This document shows positions 25,531-35,274 of a stretch of DNA of 64,000 bases, piece by piece (position 1 is the first letter of the stretch; the number at the start of each line of letters is the position of its first letter). The DNA is taken from contig NZ_QPJU01000001.1 of assembly GCF_003337425.1 (NCBI RefSeq), positions 62,001 through 126,000 on the forward strand, written 5' to 3'. The notes beneath the pieces are model-generated. The model saw only the letters and a program-made list of their open reading frames with translations. It made no database searches and was not told where the DNA came from. The translations under genes were made by a program, and so were the position numbers. Source of the DNA: Extensimonas vulgaris (lineage in GTDB: Bacteria > Pseudomonadota > Gammaproteobacteria > Burkholderiales > Burkholderiaceae_C).

Positions 25531-25944
25531 GGACAACTCTCCTTGGGATGGCGGTGATCGAACGTAAAAACCAGGCCCTTTGCGGGGGATATGGCTTTTC
25601 GTCGTCCCAGTGTGGTTGCCTCGCATGACGTGACGGTGTCAGTCTAATGTCGGCTGCATGACAGCACCTCAGAACTGCACTCTTTGGAGACGCTGCTGAA
25701 TGCTTCGTAAAACATAGCGGATTACGCTTGAACCCAGATTGTTCATTAGGCGGTGCTTCGCACCTACGCGGGCGTTGGCGGACGTCTGCCGGTCATTTTG
25801 GCCGCGGCTTCGGCGTCCATGGCACCGGCCATGGACTTCTCACCCGCGACCAAACTGCCACGCCAGCCGCCTCACCATCATCCCGCGTCCTAATGAACAA
25901 TCTGGGTTGAAAGAAGCCGTAAATCTGAGATTTACGCTGTGTAT
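25531..25944. other. Intergenic stretch between kdpE and the OlsB-like gene
   Basis: It carries the leader of the OlsB-like gene and one family 2 element (25733-25906). No coding frame is supported. The A/T-rich TAATGTCGGCTGCATGACAG area near 25645 may hold the promoter, but I cannot define it. Confidence 0.5.
25733..25906 (+). repeat. Family 2 MITE-like element, copy D (174 bp)
   Basis: Terminal inverted repeats CCCAGATTGTTCATTAGG (18 bp, perfect) bound a 174-bp unit flanked by exact TTGAA duplications (25728-25732 and 25907-25911). It lies 38 bp downstream of the kdpE stop. The same sequence occurs, inverted, at 52390-52563 and in a shortened form at 52901-53008. Confidence 0.88.
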
Positions 25945-26637
25945 TCACTGCTTGAAGCGATACCCCACGCCGGTTTCGGTCAGCAGATGCCTGGGCATCG
26001 CTGGCACCTGTTCGATCTTTTTGCGCAGATTGGCCATGTGCACCCGCACGTAGTGGGTATCTTCGGTGTGGCCCGGGCCCCAGACGGCCTTGAGCAATTG
26101 GCGGTGCGTGATCACCCGATCCGGCTGCGCTGCCAGATAGGTGAGCAGTTTGTATTCGATGGGCGTGAGGTGCAGCGTCTGGCCGGCGCGCGCCACCACG
26201 CGCCCCACGAGGTCGATGCGGATGTCGCCGAACACAAGCACCGGTTCGCCTGCGGGAGACTGCTGCAGATGGCGGCGCAGCTGCGCGCGCACGCGCGCCA
26301 GCAGTTCGCCGGCGCCGAAGGGTTTGACCAGGTAGTCGTCCGCGCCGGCGTCGAGTGCGGCGATTTTGTCTGCCTCCTGGCTGCGCGCCGAAAGCACCAG
26401 CACGGGCACGGCCGACCACTGGCGCAGCGCGCGCACCAGTTCCACGCCGTCGCCATCGGGGAGTCCGAGGTCGAGCACCAGCAGGTCCGGGCGGCGCGTT
26501 GCGGCCTCGATCAGCCCGCGTTTCACGCTGTCGGCCTCGAACACCTCATGCCCTTCGGACTCCAGCGCCAGGCGCACGAAGTGGCGGATTTCCGCCTCGT
26601 CCTCGACGACCAGGATGCGGCTGCGCAATGCGGTCAT
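25945..26637 (-). CDS. kdpE: KdpE response regulator
   Basis: A 230-residue OmpR-type regulator: receiver domain with VVEDEAEI, phosphoacceptor D56 (LVLDLGLP), the conserved Ser/Thr (LSARS) and the lysine in YLVKPFG. A winged-helix DNA-binding domain follows (LTPIEYKLLTYL, RQLLKAVWG, HYVRVHMANLRKK), ending GYRFKQ. It activates kdpFABC under K+ limitation or high osmolarity. It follows kdpD with a 25-bp gap that carries a strong inverted repeat. Confidence 0.92.
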   Translation of the reverse strand: MTALRSRILVVEDEAEIRHFVRLALESEGHEVFEADSVKRGLIEAATRRPDLLVLDLGLPDGDGVELVRALRQWSAVPVLVLSARSQEADKIAALDAGADDYLVKPFGAGELLARVRAQLRRHLQQSPAGEPVLVFGDIRIDLVGRVVARAGQTLHLTPIEYKLLTYLAAQPDRVITHRQLLKAVWGPGHTEDTHYVRVHMANLRKKIEQVPAMPRHLLTETGVGYRFKQ

Positions 26638-26644
26638 GGTCTAG

Positions 26645-26675
26645 AACCTGTTCATGAAAAGATCATGAACAGGTT
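26645..26675. promoter_or_regulatory. Inverted repeat at the kdpD-kdpE junction
   Basis: AACCTGTTCATG and CATGAACAGGTT form a perfect 12-bp inverted repeat around a 7-base loop. The kdpD stop codon lies in one arm and loop. The other arm falls in the gap just before the kdpE ATG and includes the only purine-rich (AACAGG) stretch there. There is no T-run, so it is not a standard terminator. Confidence 0.6.
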
Positions 26676-29395
26676 TGTACTCCTTCAACACCGCCGTCGT
26701 CTGCAGGCGGCGTGCCGCACGGGAGTTCGATAGTAAAGCGTGCGCCCGCCACCCTGCCCTGTTCGATGCGGTTCTCCGCGCGGATGCGCCCGCCGTGCGC
26801 AAGCACAATGGCGCGGCAGATCGCGAGGCCCAGGCCCACACCGGGCGTTGCACTCTCGCGCGTGCCGCGTTCGAATTTTTCGAAGAGAGCCTCCTCGCGT
26901 CCCGGCGGTAGACCGGGTCCATCGTCGTCTATGGTGAGGGTGACGCAAGACCCTGAAGGCTTGGCCGCAATGCGCACGGCCGTGCCGGGCGGCGTGTATT
27001 TCGCGGCGTTTTCAAGCAGATTGACCAGCACGCGCTCGATCAGCACGGCGTCGAACTCGAGCAGCGGCAGGTCATCGGCCAGCTGCACGCTCACGGGTCG
27101 CGTGCGCAACGCTGGCGCGCAGGCCGCCAGCGCCGCCCCCACCACCTCTTCGAGCGGTTGCCAGGCACGGTGCAGTTGCACCCCACCGGCCTCCAGCCGC
27201 GCCATGTCGAGCAGGTTGTTGACCAGCGCGTTCATGCGCAGCGCCGATTCGCGGATCGACAGCGCGATCTCGTGCTGCGCGGCAGGATCGCGTCCTGACG
27301 CTTGCGCCATGACCAGCGCATCCGCAAGCCCCACCAGTGCAGCGAGTGGCGTGCGCAGGTCGTGCGAGATCGCCGACAGCAGCGAATTGCGCAGGCGCTC
27401 GGACTCGATCTGCAAAGTGCTCTTTTGCGCCACGTCGATGTAGTGGATGCGCTCCAGCGAAATCGCGAGCAGCGACGCACAGGTCTCGAGCAGACGCCGC
27501 TGTTCCGGCCCCAGCGCCTGCCCGCCTGCCGGCGGCTCGATCACCAGCACACCGCGCCGGCGCATCGGCGCCTTCAGCGGCAGTACCAAGCAGCGACTGG
27601 CCGGCAGCGTATCAGTGCCATGGCCAGCGGCCTCGCCGTGGTCGAAAGCCCATTGCGCCACCCCCTCATCGACCGCGGCCCCACCACTGGGCAATGGGTG
27701 CAGGCGCTCATCGTCGTCCGCCTCGAGCAAGGTGGCACGCGCGCCGAATTCCGCCGCGAGAAAGCGCGCCCCAATCTCTGCCACCTGTGCGGGCAGCAGC
27801 GCCGCCGACAGGTCGCGCGACATTTCATAGAGCCCGCGCACGCGGTGCTCGCGCAAGGTGGCCGCCTCGGCCTGCACCTTCAGCCCGGCCATGAGCTGCC
27901 CCACCACCAGGGCTACGACCAACATCACAGCAAAAGTGACGAGGTATTGGACGTCGCTCACCGCAAATGAGAAGTGCGGTGCGACGAAGAAAAAATCGAA
28001 CAAGCCGACGCCGAGGAAGGCCGCCAGTACGGCCGGGCCGCGCCCCCAGCGCAGCGCCACGCCGACCACCGCGAGCAAAAACAGCATCACGATGTTGGTC
28101 AATTCGAACATGCCGACCAGAGGCGTGGCGAGCACAGCCACGAGCGCGCAGGCCCCGGCAGCCGCCAGGTAGCCCTGCCAGTGCAGGCCCATGTCTTCGC
28201 CCGACGCGTGCGCACGCCGCAACGGGCGTCTGATGATCGCCGCGGGCAATGCCACCTGCAGCACGTCGAGGTCATCCGCCAATGCAGCGATGCTCTCGGC
28301 CAACGGTGCAGCCCACGGCCAGTACCAGCGCCGCTCGCGCCGGCCCATCACCAGGCGCGCGAGGTTGTGCTCGCGCGCGTAGCGCACCAGCGCCGGGGCC
28401 AGCTCGGGCGCGCTGGGCGTCGCTGTGACGGCGCCAAGCTCTTCGGCCAGCTTCAGCGCGCGCAACACGCGCACGCGCTGGGCTTCTGGCAGGCGCTGCA
28501 TCGCGGGCGTCTCCACATGCACGGCATGCCAGGGCACGTCGAGCTGTGCCGCCAGGCGCGCGCAACTGCGCACCACTTTTTCCGCATGTTCGCCCACACC
28601 GACGCAGGCGAGCAAGGCCTCGCGGTTGGGCCACACCGCTTGCACCGAACTCTGGCGCCGGTAGGCCTGCATTTCGACATCGACGCGATCGGCGGTACGG
28701 CGCAAGGCCAGTTCGCGCAGCGCCAGCAAATTGCCCTTGCGAAAGAAGTTGGCGGCCGCGCGCTCGGCCTGCTGCGGCAGATACACCTTGCCTGCCCTGA
28801 GGCGATCGAGCAGCTCGTCGGGCGGCAGATCGACCACCACCACCTCGTCGGCTTCGTCGAATACGCGATCGGGCACCGTCTCCCAGACGCGGATGCCGGT
28901 AATGCCGCTGACGATGTCGTTCAAACTCTCGAGATGCTGCACGTTCATCGTCGTCCAGACGTCCACGCCCGCCTGCAGCAATTCTTCGACGTCCTGCCAG
29001 CGCTTGGGGTGGCGCGAGCCGGGCGCGTTGCTGTGCGCCAGCTCGTCGAGCAGCACCAGCGCCTGCGGGTGCGCGGCGCCAAAGGCCAACGCTGCGTCGA
29101 GGTCGAATTCCTGCAGCACGCGGCCACGGTACGGCACCGCCTTGAGCGCCAATCGCGGCAGCCCCCTGGCCATCGCCTCGGTGTCGGCGCGGCCATGCGT
29201 CTCAACCACGCCGATCACGAGCGCCAAGCCCTGCGCCTGCGCGACGTGCGCGGCGGCCAGCATCGCCCAAGTCTTGCCCACGCCCGGCGAAGCGCCGAAA
29301 AATATCTTCAACCGCCCGCGCCGCGCATGCTCCTCTTCAGCCTGCACGCGCTGCAGCAAGGCATCGGGATCGGGGCGTTCGGGCGCATCCGTCAT
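26663..29395 (-). CDS. kdpD: KdpD sensor histidine kinase
   Basis: A 910-residue K+/turgor-sensing kinase. The N-terminal KdpD domain has Walker A GASPGVGKT and ends with the USP-like part (VMGRRERRW). Four transmembrane helices lie around 400-500, followed by a GAF-like region. The kinase core has SHDLRTPLAALVG (H678), the N box NLLENAAKYTPPG, and G boxes DDDGPGLP and GVGLGLAICR. It phosphorylates KdpE. It starts 25 bp after corA, so transcription probably reads through from kdpC-corA. Confidence 0.92.
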   Translation of the reverse strand: MTDAPERPDPDALLQRVQAEEEHARRGRLKIFFGASPGVGKTWAMLAAAHVAQAQGLALVIGVVETHGRADTEAMARGLPRLALKAVPYRGRVLQEFDLDAALAFGAAHPQALVLLDELAHSNAPGSRHPKRWQDVEELLQAGVDVWTTMNVQHLESLNDIVSGITGIRVWETVPDRVFDEADEVVVVDLPPDELLDRLRAGKVYLPQQAERAAANFFRKGNLLALRELALRRTADRVDVEMQAYRRQSSVQAVWPNREALLACVGVGEHAEKVVRSCARLAAQLDVPWHAVHVETPAMQRLPEAQRVRVLRALKLAEELGAVTATPSAPELAPALVRYAREHNLARLVMGRRERRWYWPWAAPLAESIAALADDLDVLQVALPAAIIRRPLRRAHASGEDMGLHWQGYLAAAGACALVAVLATPLVGMFELTNIVMLFLLAVVGVALRWGRGPAVLAAFLGVGLFDFFFVAPHFSFAVSDVQYLVTFAVMLVVALVVGQLMAGLKVQAEAATLREHRVRGLYEMSRDLSAALLPAQVAEIGARFLAAEFGARATLLEADDDERLHPLPSGGAAVDEGVAQWAFDHGEAAGHGTDTLPASRCLVLPLKAPMRRRGVLVIEPPAGGQALGPEQRRLLETCASLLAISLERIHYIDVAQKSTLQIESERLRNSLLSAISHDLRTPLAALVGLADALVMAQASGRDPAAQHEIALSIRESALRMNALVNNLLDMARLEAGGVQLHRAWQPLEEVVGAALAACAPALRTRPVSVQLADDLPLLEFDAVLIERVLVNLLENAAKYTPPGTAVRIAAKPSGSCVTLTIDDDGPGLPPGREEALFEKFERGTRESATPGVGLGLAICRAIVLAHGGRIRAENRIEQGRVAGARFTIELPCGTPPADDGGVEGVQTCS

Positions 29396-29420
29396 GGCAG
29401 CCGAATATCAACGCGCCGCT

Positions 29421-30422
29421 TCACAACCATCCGGCGCGCTTGAAGCGCCAGTAGAGGATGCCTGCAGCGGTGGCGATCAGGCCCAGGGCGAAGGGATAGC
29501 CGTAAGCCCATTTGAGCTCGGGCATGTGCTCGAAATTCATGCCCCAGATACCGGCCAGCGCCGTCGAGACGGCAAAAATCGCTGCCCACGCGGCCAGGCG
29601 CTTGGTCACCTCCGACTCGTCGATCGTGACCAGGGAAAGGTTGACCTGCATCGCCATGCCTATGGTGTCGCGGATCGCGTCGATCGCTGCGTTCATGCGC
29701 GCCAGGTGGTCGTGAATGTCGCGGAAATACTCCTGGGTGCTCAGGCAGACCTCGGGCACACGCCCGCCGTGCAGCTTGCCCGCGGCTTCGAGCAGCGGCG
29801 CCACGGCGTGGCGCAGCACGCTCGCGCGGCGTTTGAGCGCGTACAGCCGCTGAACGTTCGAGCGCGCCGCGCCGCCTTCGAAAATTTGCGACTCGATCTC
29901 CTCGAGGTCGGTTTCGATTTGCTCGAGGATGGGAAAGTACCTGTCCACCACCGCGTCCATCAGCGCGTAAAGAACGAAGCCGGCACCGTGGCGCAGCAGT
30001 TGCGGCTCGTGCTCGCAGCGTGCGCGCACACCGAGAAAGTTCTGGCTGCTACGGTTGCGCACCGAGAGCACGAAGTTCGCACCGACGAAGATCGCCACCT
30101 CGCCGATAGCTATATTTTCAGCAGCATTCTCGGCAGCAATGGTGTCGCCGGGCTGCATTTCGAGCAAGTGCATGACGACGAACACCATAGTGCCGTATTC
30201 CTCGATCTTGGGCCGCTGGTGGCCGTGCAGCGCATCCTCCACGGCAAGCTCATGCAGGCTGAACTCCTGCTGCATCTGGCGCAACTCCTGCGCGGTGGCG
30301 TCGCGCAAGGCAACCCACACGAAGCAGCCAGGGCGATCGAGATGGTGCCGGACCTCCTGCACCGGGATGTCGGCGAGTTTCTTCCCTTCCTGATAGACGA
30401 CGCAGTTGATCAGCACGAGCAT
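29421..30422 (-). CDS. corA: CorA-family divalent cation transporter
   Basis: A 333-residue CorA/2-TM-GxN protein. It has a soluble funnel domain (INCVVYQEGKKLADIP, FVWVALRD, EDALHGHQRPKIEEYG), long helices, and two C-terminal membrane helices. The pore signature GMNFEHMP lies between them. It imports Mg2+ (or other divalent cations). The ATG at 30422 matches related starts; the AAGGA just before it is very close. The gene lies between kdpC and kdpD on the same strand, so Mg2+ and K+ transport may be co-expressed. An A/T-rich insertion-like stretch (TIAAENAAENIAI) precedes the conserved IGEVAIFVG. Confidence 0.87.
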   Translation of the reverse strand: MLVLINCVVYQEGKKLADIPVQEVRHHLDRPGCFVWVALRDATAQELRQMQQEFSLHELAVEDALHGHQRPKIEEYGTMVFVVMHLLEMQPGDTIAAENAAENIAIGEVAIFVGANFVLSVRNRSSQNFLGVRARCEHEPQLLRHGAGFVLYALMDAVVDRYFPILEQIETDLEEIESQIFEGGAARSNVQRLYALKRRASVLRHAVAPLLEAAGKLHGGRVPEVCLSTQEYFRDIHDHLARMNAAIDAIRDTIGMAMQVNLSLVTIDESEVTKRLAAWAAIFAVSTALAGIWGMNFEHMPELKWAYGYPFALGLIATAAGILYWRFKRAGWL

Positions 30423-30506
30423 TCCTTGTTCGCATGCACCCCGTGGGGCGGGGAACCGAGTATGCATGCCCCCACTGCAGCGCAGGACAGGCCCGTGCAA
30501 ATGGCT

Positions 30507-31082
30507 TCAGCGGCGCAAGGCATCGAGCGCCAGATTGAGTTCGAGCACGTGCACGCGCGACTCCCCGAAGAGGCCCCACTGGCGCCCTTCGGTGTGCTGC
30601 GCCACGAGGGCACGCAGCTGCTCGACGCCAAGGCCGCGGGCGCGGGCGACGCGGGCCAGCTGGTACGCGGCCGCTTCGGGACTGATGTGCGGATCCAGCC
30701 CGCTGGCCGACGCCATGACCAGGTCGGCGGGCACGGGCAAAGTATTGCCCGGATCAGCTGCCTGCAGCGCCTGCACGCGCACCTGCACGGCCTGGGCCAG
30801 CGCAGGGTTCAAAGGCCCCTGGTTCGAGCCTGAAGATGCTGCGGCGTTGTAGGGATAGGGCCCGGTCGCCGACGGGCGGCCCCAGAAATATTGCGGCGCG
30901 CTGAAGTTCTGCCCGATCAGCGCCGAGCCCACGGATTTGCCATCCTGGTAGATCAGACTGCCGGCGGCCGCATCGGCAAAGGCCAGCTTGCCTATGCCCG
31001 TCACCAACAGTGGATAGAGCACCCCGGTGAGCGCGGTCAGCAAAACGAAGAGGGTGAACGCAGGGCGCAAAAGTGTTTTCAT
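30507..31082 (-). CDS. kdpC: Potassium-transporting ATPase subunit KdpC
   Basis: A 191-residue subunit with one N-terminal transmembrane helix ([20 protein letters not shown]). The periplasmic domain holds the family marks [29 protein letters not shown] and [11 protein letters not shown]. KdpC stabilises the KdpFABC complex and aids ATP use by KdpB. It lies 13 bp after kdpB and is followed by corA after 84 bp. Confidence 0.94.
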   Translation of the reverse strand: MKTLLRPAFTLFVLLTALTGVLYPLLVTGIGKLAFADAAAGSLIYQDGKSVGSALIGQNFSAPQYFWGRPSATGPYPYNAAASSGSNQGPLNPALAQAVQVRVQALQAADPGNTLPVPADLVMASASGLDPHISPEAAAYQLARVARARGLGVEQLRALVAQHTEGRQWGLFGESRVHVLELNLALDALRR

Positions 31083-31095
31083 GGCGTGATCTCCT

Positions 31096-33165
31096 TCAGA
31101 GCAGGTGGAATACGGCCAGCAGCATGTCGATCAGCTTGATGCCCACAAAGGGCACCACCAGACCGCCTAAACCATAAATGAGCAGGTTGCGGCGCAGCAG
31201 CATGGCCGCGCCCAGCGGCCGGTACTTGACGCCCTTGAGCGCCAGCGGGATCAAGCACATGATGATCAGCGCGTTGAAGATCACCGCCGAGAGGATGGCC
31301 GAGCCCGGCGTCGCGAGCCCCATCACGTTCAGCGCCGCGAGCTGCGGATAGGTGCTGACGAAGGCTGCCGGGATGATCGCGAAGTATTTGGCCACGTCGT
31401 TGGCGATGCTGAAGGTGGTGAGCGAGCCGCGCGTCATCAGCATCTGCTTGCCCGTCTCGACCACTTCGATCAGCTTGGTCGGATTGCTGTCCAGATCCAC
31501 CATGTTGCCGGCTTCCTTGGCCGCCTGCGTGCCGGTGTTCATGGCCACCGCGACGTCGGCCTGCGCCAGCGCGGGCGCGTCGTTGGTGCCGTCGCCCGTC
31601 ATGGCCACGAGGCGGCCCTGCGCCTGGTACTCGCGGATGCACTGCAGCTTGGCCTCGGGCGTGGCCTCGGCCAGAAAGTCATCGACGCCGGACTCGGCCG
31701 CAATGGCAGCCGCCGTCAGGCGGTTGTCGCCGGTCACCATCACCGTTTTGATGCCCATGCGGCGCAGTTCGGCAAAGCGCTCCTTGATGCCGCCCTTGAC
31801 GACGTCCTTGAGCTCGATAGCACCGAACACGCGCTTGCCATCGGCCACCACGAGCGGCGTGCTGCCGCGCCGCGCAACCTCATCGACCACGCTTTGCAGC
31901 GCGGGCGGAAACTCCCCGCCAAGCGCCTCCACGTGCCGGCGGATCGCGTCCGCCGCACCCTTGCGCAGGCAGCGGCCGTCGGCCAGATCGACACCGCTCA
32001 TGCGCGTCTGCGCCGTGAAATGCACGAACTGGGCCCCGAGCGCCGCCACGTCGCGCTCGCGCAGCTGGAACTTCTGCTTAGCCAGAACCACGATGCTGCG
32101 CCCTTCGGGCGTTTCGTCGGCCAGCGAGGCAAGCTGAGCGGCGTCCGCGAGCTCGGCTTCCTGCACGCCGGCTGCAGGCAAAAATGCGGAAGCCTGGCGG
32201 TTACCCAGCGTGATGGTGCCGGTCTTGTCCAAGAGCAGCACATCGACGTCACCCGCGGCCTCGACCGCCCGGCCCGAGGTGGCGATCACATTGGCCTGCA
32301 TCATGCGGCTCATGCCCGCCACGCCGATGGCCGAAAGCAAGCCGGCGATGGTGGTCGGAATCAGACACACCAGCAAGGCCACCAGCACCGTCATGCTGAT
32401 GGGCGTGCCGGCACCTGCGGCCCGAACGCTGAACATCGAATAGGGCAGCAGCGTGACCGTCACGCCCAGAAAGACGATGGTCAGGGCCACCAGCAGGATG
32501 GTCAGCGCGATCTCGTTGGGCGTCTTCTGCCGCTTGGCGCCTTCGACCATCGCGATCATGCGATCGACGAAGGTTTCCCCGGGGTTCACGGTGACCTCAA
32601 TCACCAGCCAGTCCGAGAGCACGCGCGTGCCCCCGGTCACAGAGGCGAAATCCCCGCCCGACTCGCGGATCACCGGGGCCGACTCGCCGGTGATCGCGGA
32701 CTCGTCCACCGAGGCCACGCCTTCGATCACCTGGCCATCGGCCGGGATGAGCATGTTGGCATCGACGCGCACGATGTCGCCCTTGCGCAGATCGCTCGCT
32801 GGCACCATGCTCCATGGCGCGTCGGCATGCCGGCCTTGCAGTTTTTTGGTCCAGGTGTCTTTTTTGAGGCCGCGCAGCGCGGCCGCCTGCGCCTTGCTGC
32901 GCCCTTCGGCCAGGGCCTCGGCAAAATTGGCGAACAGCACCGTGAACCAGAGCCACAGCGCCACGGCCAGGATGAAGCCGACCGGCGCCTCGCCCTGGCC
33001 GAACAACGCCTGCACGCCAAGCACGGTGGTCAGCATGCTGCCGACATAGACGACGAACATCACCGGATTGCGCCATTGCGCAGCGGGGTGGAGCTTTTTG
33101 CATGCGTCCAAGATGGCCGGCATCAGCAGCGCCGGGTCGAACATGCGCAATTGAGGGTGTGACAT
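31096..33165 (-). CDS. kdpB: Potassium-transporting ATPase ATP-binding subunit KdpB
   Basis: A 689-residue P-type ATPase that drives K+ uptake. Visible are ITGESAPV (actuator), the phosphorylation site [13 protein letters not shown] (D313), the KGAADAI nucleotide contact and [12 protein letters not shown]. Membrane helices flank these as expected. The ATG at 33165 has AGGAGG upstream, so an earlier in-frame codon is not used. It starts 16 bp after kdpA. Confidence 0.95.
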   Translation of the reverse strand: MSHPQLRMFDPALLMPAILDACKKLHPAAQWRNPVMFVVYVGSMLTTVLGVQALFGQGEAPVGFILAVALWLWFTVLFANFAEALAEGRSKAQAAALRGLKKDTWTKKLQGRHADAPWSMVPASDLRKGDIVRVDANMLIPADGQVIEGVASVDESAITGESAPVIRESGGDFASVTGGTRVLSDWLVIEVTVNPGETFVDRMIAMVEGAKRQKTPNEIALTILLVALTIVFLGVTVTLLPYSMFSVRAAGAGTPISMTVLVALLVCLIPTTIAGLLSAIGVAGMSRMMQANVIATSGRAVEAAGDVDVLLLDKTGTITLGNRQASAFLPAAGVQEAELADAAQLASLADETPEGRSIVVLAKQKFQLRERDVAALGAQFVHFTAQTRMSGVDLADGRCLRKGAADAIRRHVEALGGEFPPALQSVVDEVARRGSTPLVVADGKRVFGAIELKDVVKGGIKERFAELRRMGIKTVMVTGDNRLTAAAIAAESGVDDFLAEATPEAKLQCIREYQAQGRLVAMTGDGTNDAPALAQADVAVAMNTGTQAAKEAGNMVDLDSNPTKLIEVVETGKQMLMTRGSLTTFSIANDVAKYFAIIPAAFVSTYPQLAALNVMGLATPGSAILSAVIFNALIIMCLIPLALKGVKYRPLGAAMLLRRNLLIYGLGGLVVPFVGIKLIDMLLAVFHLL

Positions 33166-33181
33166 GGAAGGTTCCTCCTGC

Positions 33182-34969
33182 TCAATGGCTTGCAAAGAGC
33201 ATCAAGTGCTCCACCACCGGGCCCAATGCGAGCGCAGGCACGTAGTTGAGCGCCCCGACCAGCAGCACGACGCCGATCAGCAGCACGACGAACAGCGGGC
33301 CGTGCGTGGGCATGGCGCCGGCGTGCGCGGCGACGCGCTTCTTGGCAGCCAGCGAACCCGCGAGCGCCAGCACCGGTACGATCACACCAAAGCGCCCGAA
33401 CCACATCGCCAGGCCCAGCAGGGTGTTATAGAAGGGCGTGTTGGCCGACAGGCCCGCAAAGGCGCTGCCGTTGTTGTTGGCTGCCGAGGTGAAGGCGTAG
33501 AGAATTTCCGAAAAACCGTGCGCGCCCGGGTTGGCGACGCCCGCCACACCGGCGACGCTGAGCACCGCGATCGCCGTGCCGACCAACACCAGCAGCGGCG
33601 TCACGAGGATGGCGATGGACACCATCTTCATGTCGTAGGCCTCGATCTTCTTGCCCAGGTATTCGGGGGTGCGGCCTATCATCAGCCCGGCAATGAACAC
33701 CGCCATCACGGCGAACACCAGCATGCCGTAAAGGCCCGTGCCTACGCCGCCGAACACCACTTCGCCCAGCATCATGTCCAACAGAGGAACGAGGCCGCCC
33801 AAAGGCATGAAGGAGTCGTGCATCGCGTTCACCGCGCCGCACGAGGCCAGCGTGGTGACGGTGGCGAACAGACCGCTGTCGGCGATGCCAAAGCGCGTTT
33901 CCTTGCCTTCCATGTTGCCCGCCGCGGCACTGGCGCCGTGCTGGGTCAGCAAAGGGTTGGCCTGCTGCTCGAACGACATGGCGGCCACGGCCAGCACGAC
34001 GAACATCAGCGCCATGGCAATGAGCACGGCCCAGCCTTGACGGCGGTCGCCGACCATCTGCCCGAAGCTCAGGCACAGCGCCGCAGGGATGAGGAAGATC
34101 GCCAGCATCTGCACGAAATTCGCCAGCGGCGTCGGGTTCTCGTAAGGATGCGCAGAATTAGCGTTGAAAAAGCCCCCGCCATTGGTGCCCAGCAGCTTGA
34201 TGGCCTCCTGCGAGGCGACCGGGCCCATGGGCAAAGTCTGCGTGCGGGTTTCGGCGGGTTCGGTGGAGGGCGCACTTTGGGCGTCCAGCACCGGTTGCCC
34301 CTGGGCATCCAGCTTCGGAGCGTCATAGTGCGTGACCTCGACCGTATTCACGTCGCGGTAGGCATCGTAGTTCTGGATCACGCCCTGCCCCATCAGGAAC
34401 GCGGCGAACAGCAGCGCCAGCGGCAGCAGCACGTAGAGCGTGGCGCGCGTCAAGTCCACCCAGGCGTTTCCCATCGCCAACGTCGTATGCCGCGCAAAGC
34501 CGCGGATCAGCGCGATGACGACGACGATGCCGGTGGCGGCGGAAAGGAAGTTCTGCACGGCCAGGCCCAGCAGCTGCGTGAGGTAGCTCATCGTGGATTC
34601 GCCCGCATAGCCCTGCCAGTTGGTGTTCGTGACGAAGCTCACGGCGGTGTTGAAGGCCGAGTCTGCGCTCACGTTGGCCATCGATTGCGGATTGAGCGGC
34701 AGCCAGGCTTGCAGGCGCTGCAGCGCGTACACCGCCACGAAGCCGCACAGGTTGAACAGCAAAATGGCCAGCGCGTAGGACTTCCAGCCCATGTCCTCGT
34801 GGGGCCGCACGCCGCTTGCGCGGTACAGGAAGACCTCCAGGCGGGCCCCCAGGCGCACGGCAAAGCCGCGGCCCTCCATCACGTCGGCGATGTAGCGCCC
34901 GAGCGGCACCGCAGCGAGCAGCAGCACCGCCAAGAACACCCCGAGCAGAGTCCAGGCATGCGCGCTCAT
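33182..34969 (-). CDS. kdpA: Potassium-transporting ATPase potassium-binding subunit KdpA
   Basis: A 595-residue K+ channel-like subunit with about ten transmembrane helices and the four pore-loop signatures. Those seen include [55 protein letters not shown] and [11 protein letters not shown]. Its ATG overlaps the kdpF stop by 4 bp (ATGA). Confidence 0.95.
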   Translation of the reverse strand: MSAHAWTLLGVFLAVLLLAAVPLGRYIADVMEGRGFAVRLGARLEVFLYRASGVRPHEDMGWKSYALAILLFNLCGFVAVYALQRLQAWLPLNPQSMANVSADSAFNTAVSFVTNTNWQGYAGESTMSYLTQLLGLAVQNFLSAATGIVVVIALIRGFARHTTLAMGNAWVDLTRATLYVLLPLALLFAAFLMGQGVIQNYDAYRDVNTVEVTHYDAPKLDAQGQPVLDAQSAPSTEPAETRTQTLPMGPVASQEAIKLLGTNGGGFFNANSAHPYENPTPLANFVQMLAIFLIPAALCLSFGQMVGDRRQGWAVLIAMALMFVVLAVAAMSFEQQANPLLTQHGASAAAGNMEGKETRFGIADSGLFATVTTLASCGAVNAMHDSFMPLGGLVPLLDMMLGEVVFGGVGTGLYGMLVFAVMAVFIAGLMIGRTPEYLGKKIEAYDMKMVSIAILVTPLLVLVGTAIAVLSVAGVAGVANPGAHGFSEILYAFTSAANNNGSAFAGLSANTPFYNTLLGLAMWFGRFGVIVPVLALAGSLAAKKRVAAHAGAMPTHGPLFVVLLIGVVLLVGALNYVPALALGPVVEHLMLFASH

Positions 34970-35058
34970 GAGAAGTCCTCCGGATGCAGCAATGCCGCCA
35001 CCAGATAGACCAGCAGGCCCACGGCGATGACGCCGCCCAATACATAGGTCCAGCTCAT
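34966..35058 (-). CDS. kdpF: KdpF small membrane subunit
   Basis: A 30-residue single-helix peptide ([20 protein letters not shown] then AALLHPEDF) with the KdpF end LxPExF. It stabilises the KdpFABC complex in the inner membrane. Its ATG overlaps the stop of a smaller upstream frame (ATGA) and its stop overlaps kdpA, so translation is coupled across all three. Confidence 0.9.
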   Translation of the reverse strand: MSWTYVLGGVIAVGLLVYLVAALLHPEDFS

Positions 35059-35150
35059 TGCTCGGGCCCTCCGAGCTTGGCGCAGCCCAGCGTGAGGCCC
35101 ACCAGCGCGAGCCACATCACGGCGATGAGTGCGAGATATGCAACGTCCAT
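35055..35150 (-). CDS. Small membrane peptide at the head of the kdp operon
   Basis: A 31-residue frame ([20 protein letters not shown], ending [10 protein letters not shown]) with one predicted membrane helix. Its ATG at 35150 is preceded by a strong AAGGAGG. Its stop overlaps the kdpF ATG by 4 bp. The best ribosome site in the cluster therefore belongs to this peptide, and kdpF/kdpA probably depend on coupling to it. Function unknown; it could be a second KdpF-like peptide or a leader. Confidence 0.65.
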   Translation of the reverse strand: MDVAYLALIAVMWLALVGLTLGCAKLGGPEQ

Positions 35151-35274
35151 TTTTCATCCTCCTTGGCCCGCGCGAAGACGGGCTATGGGGATGCTATGGA
35201 GCCGGGCATCAAGATGATGCAAATTTACGCGCCGGGCGTATCAAGAAGGCATCAAGAAGGCCTGTCCGAAGCCG

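Noticed and set aside
30105-30145. A/T-rich patch in corA as another family 4 repeat
   Set aside because: Only short pieces (GATAGCTAT, AGCAGC) match, and the order is incomplete. It is an insertion-like stretch but not assignable.
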